Below, piece by piece: positions 11,604-23,609 of a stretch of DNA of 64,000 bases (position 1 is its first letter; every line of letters starts with the position of its first letter). The notes beneath the pieces were generated by a model. That model was not told where the DNA came from. It saw nothing but the letters and a program-made list of their open reading frames with translations, and did not search any database. The position numbers were made by a program, and so were the translations under genes. Origin of the DNA: Mugil cephalus (lineage: Eukaryota > Chordata > Actinopteri > Mugiliformes > Mugilidae); NCBI RefSeq assembly GCF_022458985.1, contig NC_061770.1, positions 37,553,599 to 37,617,598 on the forward strand, given 5' to 3'.

Positions 11604-11800
11604 TTTGTATAGTGCTTTTCTACCCACTCAAAGGTACTCAAAGCGCTTTTACAGTCAGAGACACATCCACCCATTCGCTCACACAATTCACACATCAGTG
11701 CCAGTTGCACTGGAAGCAACTGGGGATCGGACACTCAAGGACACTTCAGCATATGGCACACTCGGGGATCGAACTGCTAACCCTTCGGTTCATGTATGTC
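11604..11800. repeat. Dispersed teleost repeat, possibly tRNA-derived SINE
   Basis: Begins TGTATAGTGCTTTTCTACCC and ends near GGGGATCGAAC. That string, read on the other strand, resembles a tRNA B box (GTTCGATCCC). I recognise the pattern as a common fish interspersed repeat but cannot name the family. Confidence 0.4.
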
Positions 11801-11879
11801 CCACATATAATCAAAAATAAGATTAAAGAAAAAAAGAAAAAAGTAAAAAATAATAAGATAAAATCTGCAGCCTCCTGCC

Positions 11880-12180
11880 AGAGGTAAACGGCTCAGAACG
11901 TTTGCATGCAGGGCGATCAGTGGTGGCTGCAATCTCTCCAGCCCATCTCAGTGTCCGGGAGGAGTAGAGGTCCTGAAAAGAAGGGCAAGCTGCAGTCAAT
12001 CCCCCTCCCAGGAGAACGAATAATACGCTAATAAGCTACACACTGCCTTTTCCCTTGACAATGGCAGCAGCATTGATGGAGGAGGTGGGGATGGACTCTG
12101 TGATGTAGGTGCAAAGTGCACCATCATTGCCTTTGGCAGGTTGAACTTCTTCAGCTGCAGCAGGACATACACTAAATTAA
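11880..12180 (-). mobile_element. LINE ORF2 C-terminal fragment
   Basis: Read on the minus strand it encodes a degenerate CR1/Rex1-type C-terminal region (FLLQLKKFNLPK-like, then a broken AMMV-x-F). Equivalent fragments lie at 28,650-28,880, 39,030-39,262 and 52,560-52,835, always just upstream of an A-type gene or its Tc1 neighbour, so it is part of the ancestral unit. Confidence 0.5.
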
Positions 12181-12184
12181 CGTT

Positions 12185-13380
12185 TAATTAGATACACCTA
12201 GATAGATAGATGGATTACTTTATTCATCCCCGAAGGGAAATTAGGTTGTGATAGCAGTCCGATATTTCAATACAATAAAAATACAAAAGAATAAAATAAA
12301 ATACTGACACTGTTCAATTGCAAATTAACACAAGCTAATCAGCCAATCATATGGGTGCAATACAGTGCATTTAGAGAGGTGTAGACATGATCAAGACAAC
12401 TTGCTGAAGTTCAAATCGAACATCAGAGCGGGGAAGAAAGAGAATTTAAGTTACTTTGAACATGGTGTGGTTGTTGGTGCCAGACGGGCTGGTCTTTCAG
12501 AAACTGCTGATCTACTGGGATTTTCACACAGAACCATCTCTAGGGTTTACAGAGAATTTTCCAAAAAACAGAAAATATCCAGTGAGCAGGAGTTGTGTGG
12601 ATTAAAATGCCTTGTTGATGTGAGAGGTCAGAGGAGAATGGGCAGACTGGTTGGAGATGATAGAAAGGCAACAGTAACTCAAATAACCAATCTCTGAATG
12701 CACGACAAGTCCAACCTTGAGGGAGATGGACTACAGCAACAGAACACCACACCGGGTGCCACTCCTCTGAGCTAAGAACAGAAAACTGAGACAACAGTTC
12801 ACACAGGCTCACTAACACTGGACAATAGAAGATTGGAAAAACGTTGCCTGGTCTAGCGAGTCTCGATTCCAGCTGTGACATTTAGATGTAGGGGTCAGAA
12901 TTTGGTGTAAACAACATGAAAGCGTGGATCCATCCTGCCTTGTTTCAATGGTTTAGCCTGGTGGTGGGGGTGTGGGTGGGGGATATTTTCTTGGCACACT
13001 TTGAGCCCTTAGTACAAAGTACCGGCTACTTCCAGCAGGATAACGCACCATGTCACAAAGCTCATATCATCTCAAACTGGTTTCTGGAACATGACAATGA
13101 GTTCACTGTATTCCAATGGCCTCCACAGTTACCAGATCTCAATCCAATAGACCATCACCTTTGGGATGTGGTGGAACGGGAGATTCGTTTCATGGATGTG
13201 CAGCCAACAAATCTACAGCAACTGTGTGATGCTATCATGTTAGTATGAACCAAATCTCTGAGGAATGTTTCCAACATCTTGTTGAAAGTATGCCACTGAG
13301 AAATGAGGCAGTTCTGAAGGCAAAACGGGGTCTGACCTTTAACTAGCAGAATGTACCTAATAAAGTGGCCGATGAATGTA
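12185..13380 (+). mobile_element. Tc1-like element, family 2, degenerate
   Basis: Two open parts of a transposase: 12,365-12,697 (N-terminal helix-turn-helix region, ETADLLGFSHRTISRVYREF) and 12,916-13,248 (DDE domain end, YFQQDNAPCHKAH and [12 protein letters not shown] LPDLNPIDHHLW). The segment between is frameshifted and the catalytic Glu position reads Asp. The right end has CTAATAAAGTGGCC; a LINE tail (TTACTTTATTCATCCCC) has inserted near the left end. Minus-strand partial copies are at 28.9 and 39.3 kb. Confidence 0.75.
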
Positions 13381-13710
13381 TATCCTCTTCTGGTTTAATA
13401 TGGTTGCACTAATCTACAGCACTTGCTGGTTTGTCTCATTCTTAGTGTGTGGCACCTACAACAACACAAGAACTATTTATGGAAACTACAAGTACAAAAC
13501 ATGACGACTACTGAGGTTATTTTTAAAGAGGATGCAATTCTTATACCATGGAAATTAAAAACACGTGATGCTTTCATTTAGTATGTGTTGATTATGTTGT
13601 AAATACTATGGTTGGAATGTTACTTTTTCTGTAATGATACAGTCTGAATCAACACTCACTCCCCTGAAAGCAGTAAGATATAAAGCTACAAACAGGGTAA
13701 GCAACACAAA

Positions 13711-13736
13711 CACCCCGCCTCTCTTTTACTTTAAAA
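13711..13736 (+). promoter_or_regulatory. Core promoter of A2
   Basis: CACCCCGCC followed by a TTTAAAAG element about 65 bases before the start codon, as in A1. Confidence 0.5.
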
Positions 13737-13799
13737 GCTCACCCTTCCTGGGTTCACTACATTTACGGACATTGCAGAGCTCCAGTCTTAATCACAACC

Positions 13800-15344
13800 A
13801 TGAACTTCACCCTGATAACAGCTTTTAGTCTCTGCAGCCTCTGTAAGTACTGACTTTAATTGTTCCTAACTTCACTCCTTAAAGTACTGTTGTATGGGTA
13901 GTCCGTCATCATTTAATACATTCACTTGTTACTTGACTTTCTTCATTTTATTTACCTCATGTCACTTTAAAACAAGTAACTCTGTTGTTTCTCTGTTGGT
14001 TTCAGGCTGCTTCTCTGTCTCAGGTTCTCAGTTTAAGACTATGGACGTCCAGTCGGGTCAAGACGTCACGCTCAGATGCTTCAATATTGGCAACTATGAT
14101 ACTTTGATAATCTGGTTCAAAGTGGTTGACCGAACTTCATTCGGTTATATCTGTACTGTGTTCCCAAATGGCAAAGTTGCTACAACAAGTGATCAATTCC
14201 CATATGGAAAATATGACACAAGCTCCAGCAACTCCTCTGTCTTTCTCATCAAGTCAATGGATTCATCGGACTCTGGGTTGTATTTCTGTGGAATTATCAG
14301 AGCTCAAAATCTCAGTTTAAGTGGGACACATGTAATGATTGATGGTAGGTTGTAAAGTCTCTAATTTTATTGGTACACTTTGTGTGGTTCTAACATTTTA
14401 TACTTATGACACAAAGAGATGCTATGATGTACATAATCCAAATGTAAAACCAAGAGTGAATTTATCTTTATTTAAAAGGCATTGATGAGTCTGATGGTAA
14501 CATGGACAGCAAACATAAAAGTAAGAATTTCCTTGATTTTTGTGTCGTCTCAAATCTCTAAAGTGAAAATAGGGATTAACTTTCTTTCTTACTGTTACTG
14601 ATACATTTTGTTTGTCAAGTTATTTTCTGTGTATAATACAAAGAGATGCTTTGATGCAAATCATACTAAAGTAAAATCAAGTGAAATCATCTTTATTTAT
14701 TTAAAAGGCGCTGATCAGCCTGATGGCAACATGGACAGCAAATGTAAACGTAAGAATTTCCTTCATATTTTTCTCCATTTTAGTATAATCTCAAATCTCT
14801 GAAGTAAAATAGAGACTAAATTTCTATCGTGTAACTTGTCTTTGTTCTCAAGAGTCTAATGAAATGGTAAAGTTGGTGAGTGTGGCTCTGGGTGGACTGA
14901 CTGTTGTCCTTGTCATGGTCGTCATTGGTCTGGTTGTTCAAAACATGAACATTATAAAAGGTATTTTTTTCATTTTTTCATGCAAAATTCCTTAAACACA
15001 GACAACAGTCATTAACCAGATGTTTTGTTTCTGTCACTCAGGTCAAGAAGAACAGAATCCAGAGCAAAGTCAGGTGAATCATTTTCTTGTTTCATAAACG
15101 TTGCCTAAAGTTAGCCTCCATATGATTTGCTAATGTAGTTTATGTCCAGTGGAGAACACAAACATGTGTCTATTACAACTGTAAAAAGTCTTGCTCCATC
15201 CTAACTCGGCCTTTCATAGAACTGTAAATGTATTTTTCACAGAGTTGTGGTTTTGACGACCTGAACTACGCTGCAGCGTCAACTAGAAAGAAAGTCAAAA
15301 GAAGAGAGCTGGAGACAAATGTTGTTTATGCTGCAAACAGATAG
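13800..15344 (+). CDS. A2: Ig V-domain receptor, A subtype, intact
   Basis: Predicted 235-residue type I membrane receptor. Exons: signal peptide 13800-13842 ([14 protein letters not shown]); V domain 14006-14344; stalk a 14479-14520; stalk b 14708-14749; transmembrane 14853-14960; linker 15042-15073; tail 15243-15344; AATAAA 15434. All joins keep frame. The V domain has both canonical Cys (VTLRCFN and LYFCGII), the Trp (IIWFKVV) and DSGLY. One codon is missing in strand E (VFLIKS). The two stalk exons are near copies ([11 protein letters not shown] and [11 protein letters not shown]); the Cys in the second could link dimers. The tail reads LNYAAA then NVVYAAN. Neither is a strict ITIM, so signalling through SHP phosphatases is uncertain. 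Function unknown beyond family-level inference. Confidence 0.8.
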
Positions 15345-15575
15345 ACTCAGGAGAAGCTGGACATGATGTTGTATTAATATGTTTTGTGGCTCTGGATGGT
15401 TTGTTGATGTGAGGAAGAAAAATCTAATGCTGCAATAAAGATACAATATTCATTCATTGTCATATTCTTTCTTTGATCAACTTTCAGCACTTCTTTTCCA
15501 TCTGTCAAAGTCTATTTAGACAAACATATGATCAGTGTAAAATAGAGAGAGAGCTGGTAGAAACAATGACATATA

Positions 15576-17180
<1,605 letters not shown>

Positions 17181-17182
17181 TA

Positions 17183-17421
17183 TCTGGTTTGGCTCAGTCT
17201 GACCTGTTAACAGGAAGAGACAACATGTGGTTTGAACTCAGTCGAGGTGCAAATATGACTGGTATCTGTCTATAAAGAGGATCTGAACGGACTCTGTGAA
17301 TACTGGTAGACTCTCATCAGTAACACATGTACACAGGATTCTGAAGAAACATTTAGTTTTAATACATTGCTTATATTTAGCCGTTTGAACCTTGGTCAAC
17401 TTATTCCATGTTCACCTTTCA
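17183..17421. other. A2 3' flank, paralogous to the A6 3' flank
   Basis: Continues the A-gene 3' flank after the Tc1 copy and matches 56,600-56,845. No coding potential seen. Confidence 0.55.
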
Positions 17422-18238
17422 GAATCACAGAATCAGATCAGATTCAGAATAAATTTACTGATTGCAGGGGGAAGTACTTTTCATTACAGCAGCTCCTAAA
17501 CAAAGTGTGTGTGTATAGTTTACATGTTCCTACTTATTCTTATTGCCTATATTGCTCTTTTGTTCTTAACACTGGTACACTTTGGATAGGAGCTGCTGTA
17601 ATGAGAAGTAATTTCCCCCCTGCTATATATATATATATATATATAAATATAAATATATATATATACAATCATACTGTGACACTTAATATGGGTTATTACA
17701 CAGCAGGGAAAATGTATTCCACGTGGTGAGAATATATATATATATATACTGTATATATATATATATAAAGAAATACAAGTATGTGAGAGTAATACAGTGA
17801 AGCATGTGTTATAGTATCTATATAGTTATAAACATGGGATATTGCACATAGTAAAGACCAGAGTCCTCTAGTATACAGGAAATATGTATATGAGGTGAAG
17901 TGAACATTGGTTACTGCACATTATCAGTATAAATATGTTTATAAATAAGCATGGGTTCTGAGGAGTTGTACAGGTTAATGGCCACAGATAGGAATGATTT
18001 CCTGTGACACTCTGTGGTTTATCGTGGTGTAATCAGTCTGGTGGTGAAAGAACTCCTGTGTCTGGCCAGCACATCATGGAGTGGGTTCGACTCATTGTCC
18101 AGGATGGTTTTCACCTTGTGAAGCATTCTCCTGTCCGACACCACCGTCAGAGGGTCAAGCTTCACTCCCACAACGTCACTGGCCTTACGTATCAGTCTGT
18201 TCAGTCTGTTGGCGTAACCCTCAGCTTGCCGCCCCAGT
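17422..18238 (-). mobile_element. LINE 3' fragment inserted in one duplicate only
   Basis: The minus strand encodes the C-terminal end of a CR1/Rex1-type reverse transcriptase (18,019-18,267: NRLIRKASDVVGV, VVSDRRMLHKVKTILDNES, HPLHDVL-like). The paralogous flank after A6 joins directly across this point (56,845/56,846), so this is an ~815-base insertion. It includes (TA)n tracts at about 17,624-17,665 and 17,733-17,768. Confidence 0.65.
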
Positions 18239-19055
18239 GAAGCGTCATCCAGAGAAAGGCCAAACAACTAACCCAGAAGAACAGAGGCTTGGAGAAAGAG
18301 ATCAGGGGAGTCAAGGACCTCAGCTCAGCAGCAATGTCAGCTCCACTCATGCTCCACCTCTTTGCCCAGTTTAGAATAAGACACAAGTCAGATTCTACCA
18401 AGGTGTGGACAGTCAGAGCCACCACACTGAGCTTCAAAAGGACTCTTCAGGAAACGTAAGGTTGACATCACAGAGGGTTCAGACTATGGGCCTCATGAAT
18501 AAATGTTTTCTGATATTTCTCTCGCATTCATCCTACTCAAAGCAGTGAGACAGAAAAAAGACAATCATATGTGGGATTCATGAAACTCAAGATGACGAGT
18601 CAAACATGTTCTTACCCATCTGTCAAGACCAAGTAGTAGGATAGTGAGAAAAAAGCACCTAGGAACATTTATAAATTCATTCAAGCATGTACAATATTAT
18701 CAAAAGACCAGAAAAATGCAAGGACTGCTACATCATCATGTTCAGATAAACTACTTGAATCTGATAAACGATAATAATAAATGAAGTTGCAATAACACAG
18801 GAAGATCAGGAACTAGACCACGGCATCATTTTATTTCCAGCACTTACATATAAGTGTGTCCTTAAACTATCTATGCAAGTATCTATCTCCATTCATCTCA
18901 GTTCTCAGCCCCTACCCTCCACATCACTCTCTTTTCTTGTCTTCCTCTTCAACCTGTCATTAAAGGAATCAGGCGATAAGGATCCAAAGCACCTTGAGAT
19001 GTGTACCCACCCTGATTCCCACTCCCTGGGTTCCTCTACTATCATTAATACACAT
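18239..19055. repeat. Flank duplicated with 56,846-57,657
   Basis: Nearly colinear with the region after A6. No gene recognised. A block around 18,260-18,480 has a short open frame without identifiable domains; it may be older repeat. Confidence 0.5.
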
Positions 19056-19870
19056 CAGGGGTCGGCAACCTGTGGCACATTGTGTTATAAACCCTGGCAG
19101 ACTGGCACCTCTCAGCGTTATGACGATATGGCTTTACGAGTGGCCTTATTTCTTGGGAGTGAGTGACGGCTCCCACCCACATTCCCAGAGATCCGCTGCA
19201 GGAGGGATGTAAACTCCAACACCCAGGAGCATGTTACCAACCTCCCAAACATACTGTGGTCCGGGAAGTCGGAAAGCAGCCATGTCTCCACAAACACCAA
19301 ACACTGCTCATGGTACACTCCCTCTGGCCCCAACAAGAACACACAGGTCGTACATCTGGAAAACTCAGGCCTCGCTACAGACATCACAGGGGGAGCGCAC
19401 ATCGATAGCAGTTGCTCTCTCGAACACACCAACGGACCACACAGGCAAACACCAAAAGTCCAGAGAAAAATAAATAAAAGCATGACAAAAAGAAAAAAAG
19501 TGGCCAAAAATCTGGCAACTGGTTTTCTCTTTCGGGTAAATTTTTCAAAAAATGTATGTTTTTTTATGATACACAAATATAGTACAGTTGCATTGTGGTC
19601 TTGGTTTGGCCTCTCTCCCCAGTGCAATATGTTTATGAAAGCAGTGTTTTGAGTTAACAGAAAAATATCTTTAAAAATAAGATTGGACAGGCTCTCACTC
19701 ATTCGAAAGTGTCATATCTTCAGACATTAGTTTCCAGATAGAAGGAGCTCTGTGCTCGAACAGTGTGTTACCTGTCCAGCAGTCTATAAGAGGAAGTGAT
19801 ATGTCATGTGATCTGGAATTGATTCAAAGCCTAAAGCTCTCACAAAAGACATTTAATGATAAAATGTTTG
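19056..19870. mobile_element. Non-autonomous hAT with LINE 5' fragment, right end lost
   Basis: Begins with the hAT-type terminus CAGGGGTCGGCAACCTG. It is the sister of the complete copy at 57,658-58,624. The matching right terminus is not found here. The minus strand holds an open frame (19,118-19,702) resembling the start of a LINE endonuclease region (VFVETWLLSDFPDHS, compare the C-F-T-E-T-W-L motif). Confidence 0.6.
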
Positions 19871-20007
19871 TGCTGGGATTTACAGTGATTGTTTAATGTC
19901 TATCTAAGCAGATATTTTTTCTCCATATTGAGCTCACACTGAAGAAAAAAAAATCCTCAACAAAGTGAGGTACAGTTTCAATATTTAGTTTTGTTATTTG
20001 ATTAACT

Positions 20008-20049
20008 GAGAGATGGAGTTAAATGTTGTGTACGCTGCCACCACATAGA
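20008..20049 (+). pseudogene. Relic of a receptor last exon
   Basis: Encodes EMELNVVYAATT then TAG, matching the C-terminal ends of the receptor tails (NVVYAATR). The first tyrosine motif and an acceptor are not found upstream. Short but distinctive; a third orphan tail in this part of the array. Confidence 0.5.
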
Positions 20050-21139
20050 CTGAAGCAGCAAGTACAGTGCAGCTCAGAGTGAAAGTGTGGTTTGTGTGAC
20101 TGAGATTTCTGCTCTCTTAAGTTTACAGCAAGCTACATTGATTACAAAAAAGATGATGTCATTACTATTGTAAAGTAGCAGGTGTATGTCTGAACTGTCA
20201 TGAAGACTGTCATTTTTTAAAGCAAACTCCATAGCAGATAAGTGTTCACTGAGGAAACTGTATTAATGGAGGCAGTGAATTTAATGGGATTAAATTTGGT
20301 TAAAAAGTAGGAAAGAAGTTAAAGTTTAAAAAAAAAAAAAGTTAAAAAAGAAACAATGAAAATTTACCAATCTTAATTTTGTACAGTTTACATTTTCATT
20401 TCGTATCATTTTACAGACTGCAACTCTATGACTGTTAAAGAACGTCTAATAAAGACAAAACTAAAAACTAGTGAGACACAAAATTCATCACATACCTGCT
20501 ACATATGATTTCATATTCAATACCACATAATAGAGAGAAGTGACTACTTTTCTCATACTGGTCTGGATTAAATATCTCAAGGTATTAGTACCACTAACAT
20601 GTGTATCTGTGGGCTTTCTTCTATGACTCACAAGCAGTGACATTTCATCTTCGTCACAGAAACAGGCCACAGAGTTCAGTCTTCTTGTAGCCCTCCTGTG
20701 GTCAGCAGTAAAAGAAGAGAAACTTCCTCTACACTGGTGTACTTTGTGTCTATTTAAACCCTGTGCTCTATTTGTTTTTGTATATAGGTGGTTTCAAGCA
20801 GGATGTGCTCATTTATATGCAGAGAAACTACAACTCCGCCCCAAAGATACGAAGTAAATCACAGTCTTCTATTTTCGTAATGAAGATTTATATTTAGACA
20901 TGTATTGATGTTGAGTGAGTGTGTGTTTCAAACCTATCGCGGCTCTTCAGCAAAAATCACTGATCTTATGAAGCGCTGTGGTTTGTAAAACCGAAATTGA
21001 GCGAGTGGCAGCGCATTCACACACTTACATTATGCAACAGAAAGATTTTTCTGGTCCTGACAGAGCACCAAGTGTAAGCATGTATGAAACAAACAAACAA
21101 AGGACACACTTTAACAGCTTTATCAAGTTTGGAGTTTAA
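20050..21139. other. Unrecognised intergenic sequence
   Basis: AT-rich, with a short A-run near 20,328. Only short frames without recognisable domains or family copies. Nothing I can support. Confidence 0.4.
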
Positions 21140-21189
21140 TTACTGAAAGTGTAAGATACAAAGACGTTTTAAATGAATGGAAAAGACAA

Positions 21190-21382
21190 CGTCATCACTG
21201 ATGAGCAGTTTGCTTCTATTACCAAACAGTATCTCCCCACAGGAGGACAAAGTGCAGGAGTAGATTCCAGCATCAGGGGAGCGTAGGTTGGTCTTCTGCA
21301 GATAGTAGACACATCTCTTAAGGAGACTCTGGTGCAGAGACAGGTTTACAGTGACCACTGTGTGTGAATGATTCCTTGCCAA
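21190..21382 (-). pseudogene. Relic of a V-domain exon with J-like motif (NITR-like), opposite strand
   Basis: On the minus strand an open segment encodes LRSPDAGIYSC, then a second Cys and GEILFGNRSKLLIS. A D-x-G-x-Y-x-C strand F followed by an F-G-N-x-x-K-L J-like strand G is the pattern of fish NITRs and related VJ-type receptors. Residues before it (TVNLSLHQ) may be strand E; the first half of the V domain, with the first Cys and Trp, is missing. No clean donor follows; a weak GTGATG is next to it. It is a fragment of a gene class unlike the plus-strand cluster. Assignment moderate. Confidence 0.5.
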
Positions 21383-21414
21383 GATCCATGTCTAAACCAG
21401 CGGATGTGATGTTC

Positions 21415-21720
21415 TCCATCACAGGTCCCAGGATGACTCCATAGTTCCAGTGACAGGAGATTTTGGACAATTCCATGCTCTCATCTTTGTGGGAACCATT
21501 TGGGGATGGCTCCTTTCTGTTCCAACATGACTGTGCACCAGTACACAAAGCAAGATCCATAAAGACATGGATGAGTGACTTTGGTTTGGAAGAACTTGAC
21601 TGGCCTGCACAGAGTCCTGACGTCAACCTGATAGAACATATTTGGGATGAATTATAGTGAAGACTGTGAGCCAGGCCTTCTTGTCCAACATCAGTGTCTG
21701 ACCTCACAATTAAACCCTGT
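21415..21720 (+). mobile_element. Tc1-like remnant, family 3
   Basis: Encodes 64 open residues of the DDE domain (FLFQHDCAPVHKARSIKTW, PAQSPDVNLIEHIWDEL), then broken sequence. The fragment lacks inverted repeats. It gives the uninterrupted version of the hAT target at 2,939/6,047. Confidence 0.75.
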
Positions 21721-22330
21721 GGATTAAGAATGGGACGTAACTTAATTTCACATGCAAGTTAAGGCACGCGAGTGAATACTTATGGCAATATAGTGCATGT
21801 TACTAATATTGCAACAGTCTTCATTCCTTGTAAGGTTGTGCCAGCATCTTAGTTACAATTTCACCACATCACAGATTCTGCTTGCTTTCCACAACGTGTT
21901 CCAACAGTACCAGAACATGCAAGTGTTAACCCATTAGTTTATATGATCCGTTTTTGGAGCACCACACATGGTTTTCAGATTTTGAGGAAGCGTGGCCCTA
22001 AAAACCACATTGATGCATAATAAAAAGTGAGATGCCATAAAACAGTATCAAATGAAATTATCAACATTAGACTTGGCAAAAACAAAAACAAAAGGAGATG
22101 TTAGACCCCCAGTCTAAGCTATCCACCGGCCCACAACCCCTCCCCGTCCACCCTGCCTGTCTGCTCCTACTTCCCATAAAAGCAATCATTTCACACGAAG
22201 TGGCATTACAAGGAAGTGGGACCATAGACACGCTGAACATGACTAACCAGGGGCAACCTTCAATTCTAACATTTAGTCCCTCTGAAATAGTGTAACTATT
22301 ATAAAAAACATGTAACATTCTTCTTTTCAG

Positions 22331-22447
22331 AGCTCACATGAGCTGAACTACACAGCTCTAAGTTTCTGGGGCAAAGCAAAAAGAGGCCGTAGTCTTCCAT
22401 CAGAGAGAGAGATGGAGCCACATGTTGTATATGTTGCCACCAGATAG
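22331..22447 (+). pseudogene. Orphan receptor last exon with ITIM (LNYTAL)
   Basis: A 38-codon exon after acceptor TTCTTTTCAG, ending with TAG; AATAAA at 22,519. It encodes HELNYTALSF (exact ITIM pattern) and HVVYVATR. Sister of the orphan at 6,573. As there, the upstream 700 bases hold Tc1 debris and no V or transmembrane exon. Confidence 0.7.
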
Positions 22448-23609
22448 ACCCAGGAAGCACCAGGAACTGCAGCTCAGCTTCATCATATTAACTTGCACAT
22501 GTCCTTTAAATAATGTAAAATAAAGTGTAAATGTTTCAGTAATAATGTTCTGGTCTTGGTCATTCTTTCAGAACACATATTATTGTGCTTTTCTTCAAAT
22601 ATTTGTTTTCATTTTGTTTGGTTTTTGTCTGTGAGAAAAACAAAAGAGAGAGAGAGAGACCATAGTTGAAGTGTGATGGAGGAGGAGTCATAAAAAGGAA
22701 TAGTTACTCTCAACGCTTTGAGAGGAGAGTCAGTGGGAGGAGTGCACATTATACAGGAAGAGACAGTACAGTGTGGTCTGAGAAAAACTGAGGGGAAAAT
22801 CATGAGCTCTGCTGAAAGTTATAAATGTGCATAAATAAACTCACAACTGAATGTATCAACACTTTGAGGTGACCATTTTCTATATATGTCAAAAATAAAG
22901 ACTCGACCACATATCAGACACATCAGAGAGCAAGCATGTAGTAGACTAGTGGCTGCCACTACAGTATAAATAAAACTGAGTCAGTGTTAGGTTCTTCCAT
23001 TCTGTGCCACTGTAGAAACATGTTACTGCAATGTGGATGTCTCCGCTGAAGATCTTCTCCTTATGTGCTCTATATATTAAGAACTCACTGTAAGCCAATT
23101 ACAACATGATGAATAAAAGGTACAGAAAATGTAAGTATGTAAAACTGTATTTGATTTAACAGATCTCTTAAATCCCTCACACGGGTCCTTCAAGATATGG
23201 AGAATGCCAATGATAATCACTATGGATTATAGATTTATACCCAGCAACTGCAGAGATAAATCAAAGCATTCCACAATTGCCTTCATTGTTAGTTTGATCT
23301 TGAGGTTCTATATGTCATATCAGATGTTTGGGGACAAGACTGGACACTTACGGAAACGTTTTGTGGTAGCGTTCGTCTCAAATTGTATTTGACAGATATA
23401 ACGTAACCACAAGACACTGGGTCTCTAAGCATCAGGCAGTACTTATGCTACTAGATATTTGAAGATGAAACGCGGATGCACATTCAGCGCATATCATTGG
23501 CAGGATATTGTGCGTTACAAGATGAAAAAGAACAACCCACCCTCTAAACCCTCTAATAGATGCTCAGCAGTTCAAAGTATCCTCGCATCAGAACAGACAT
23601 AAACATACA

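Noticed and set aside
18004..18437. Plus-strand frames in this stretch as a candidate gene
   Set aside because: The meaningful frame is the minus-strand LINE C-terminus; the others are shadows.
23204..23392. Short frame starting MPMIITMDYRF, also at 33,592
   Set aside because: Upstream of the B promoters, no domain, conserved only through duplication.
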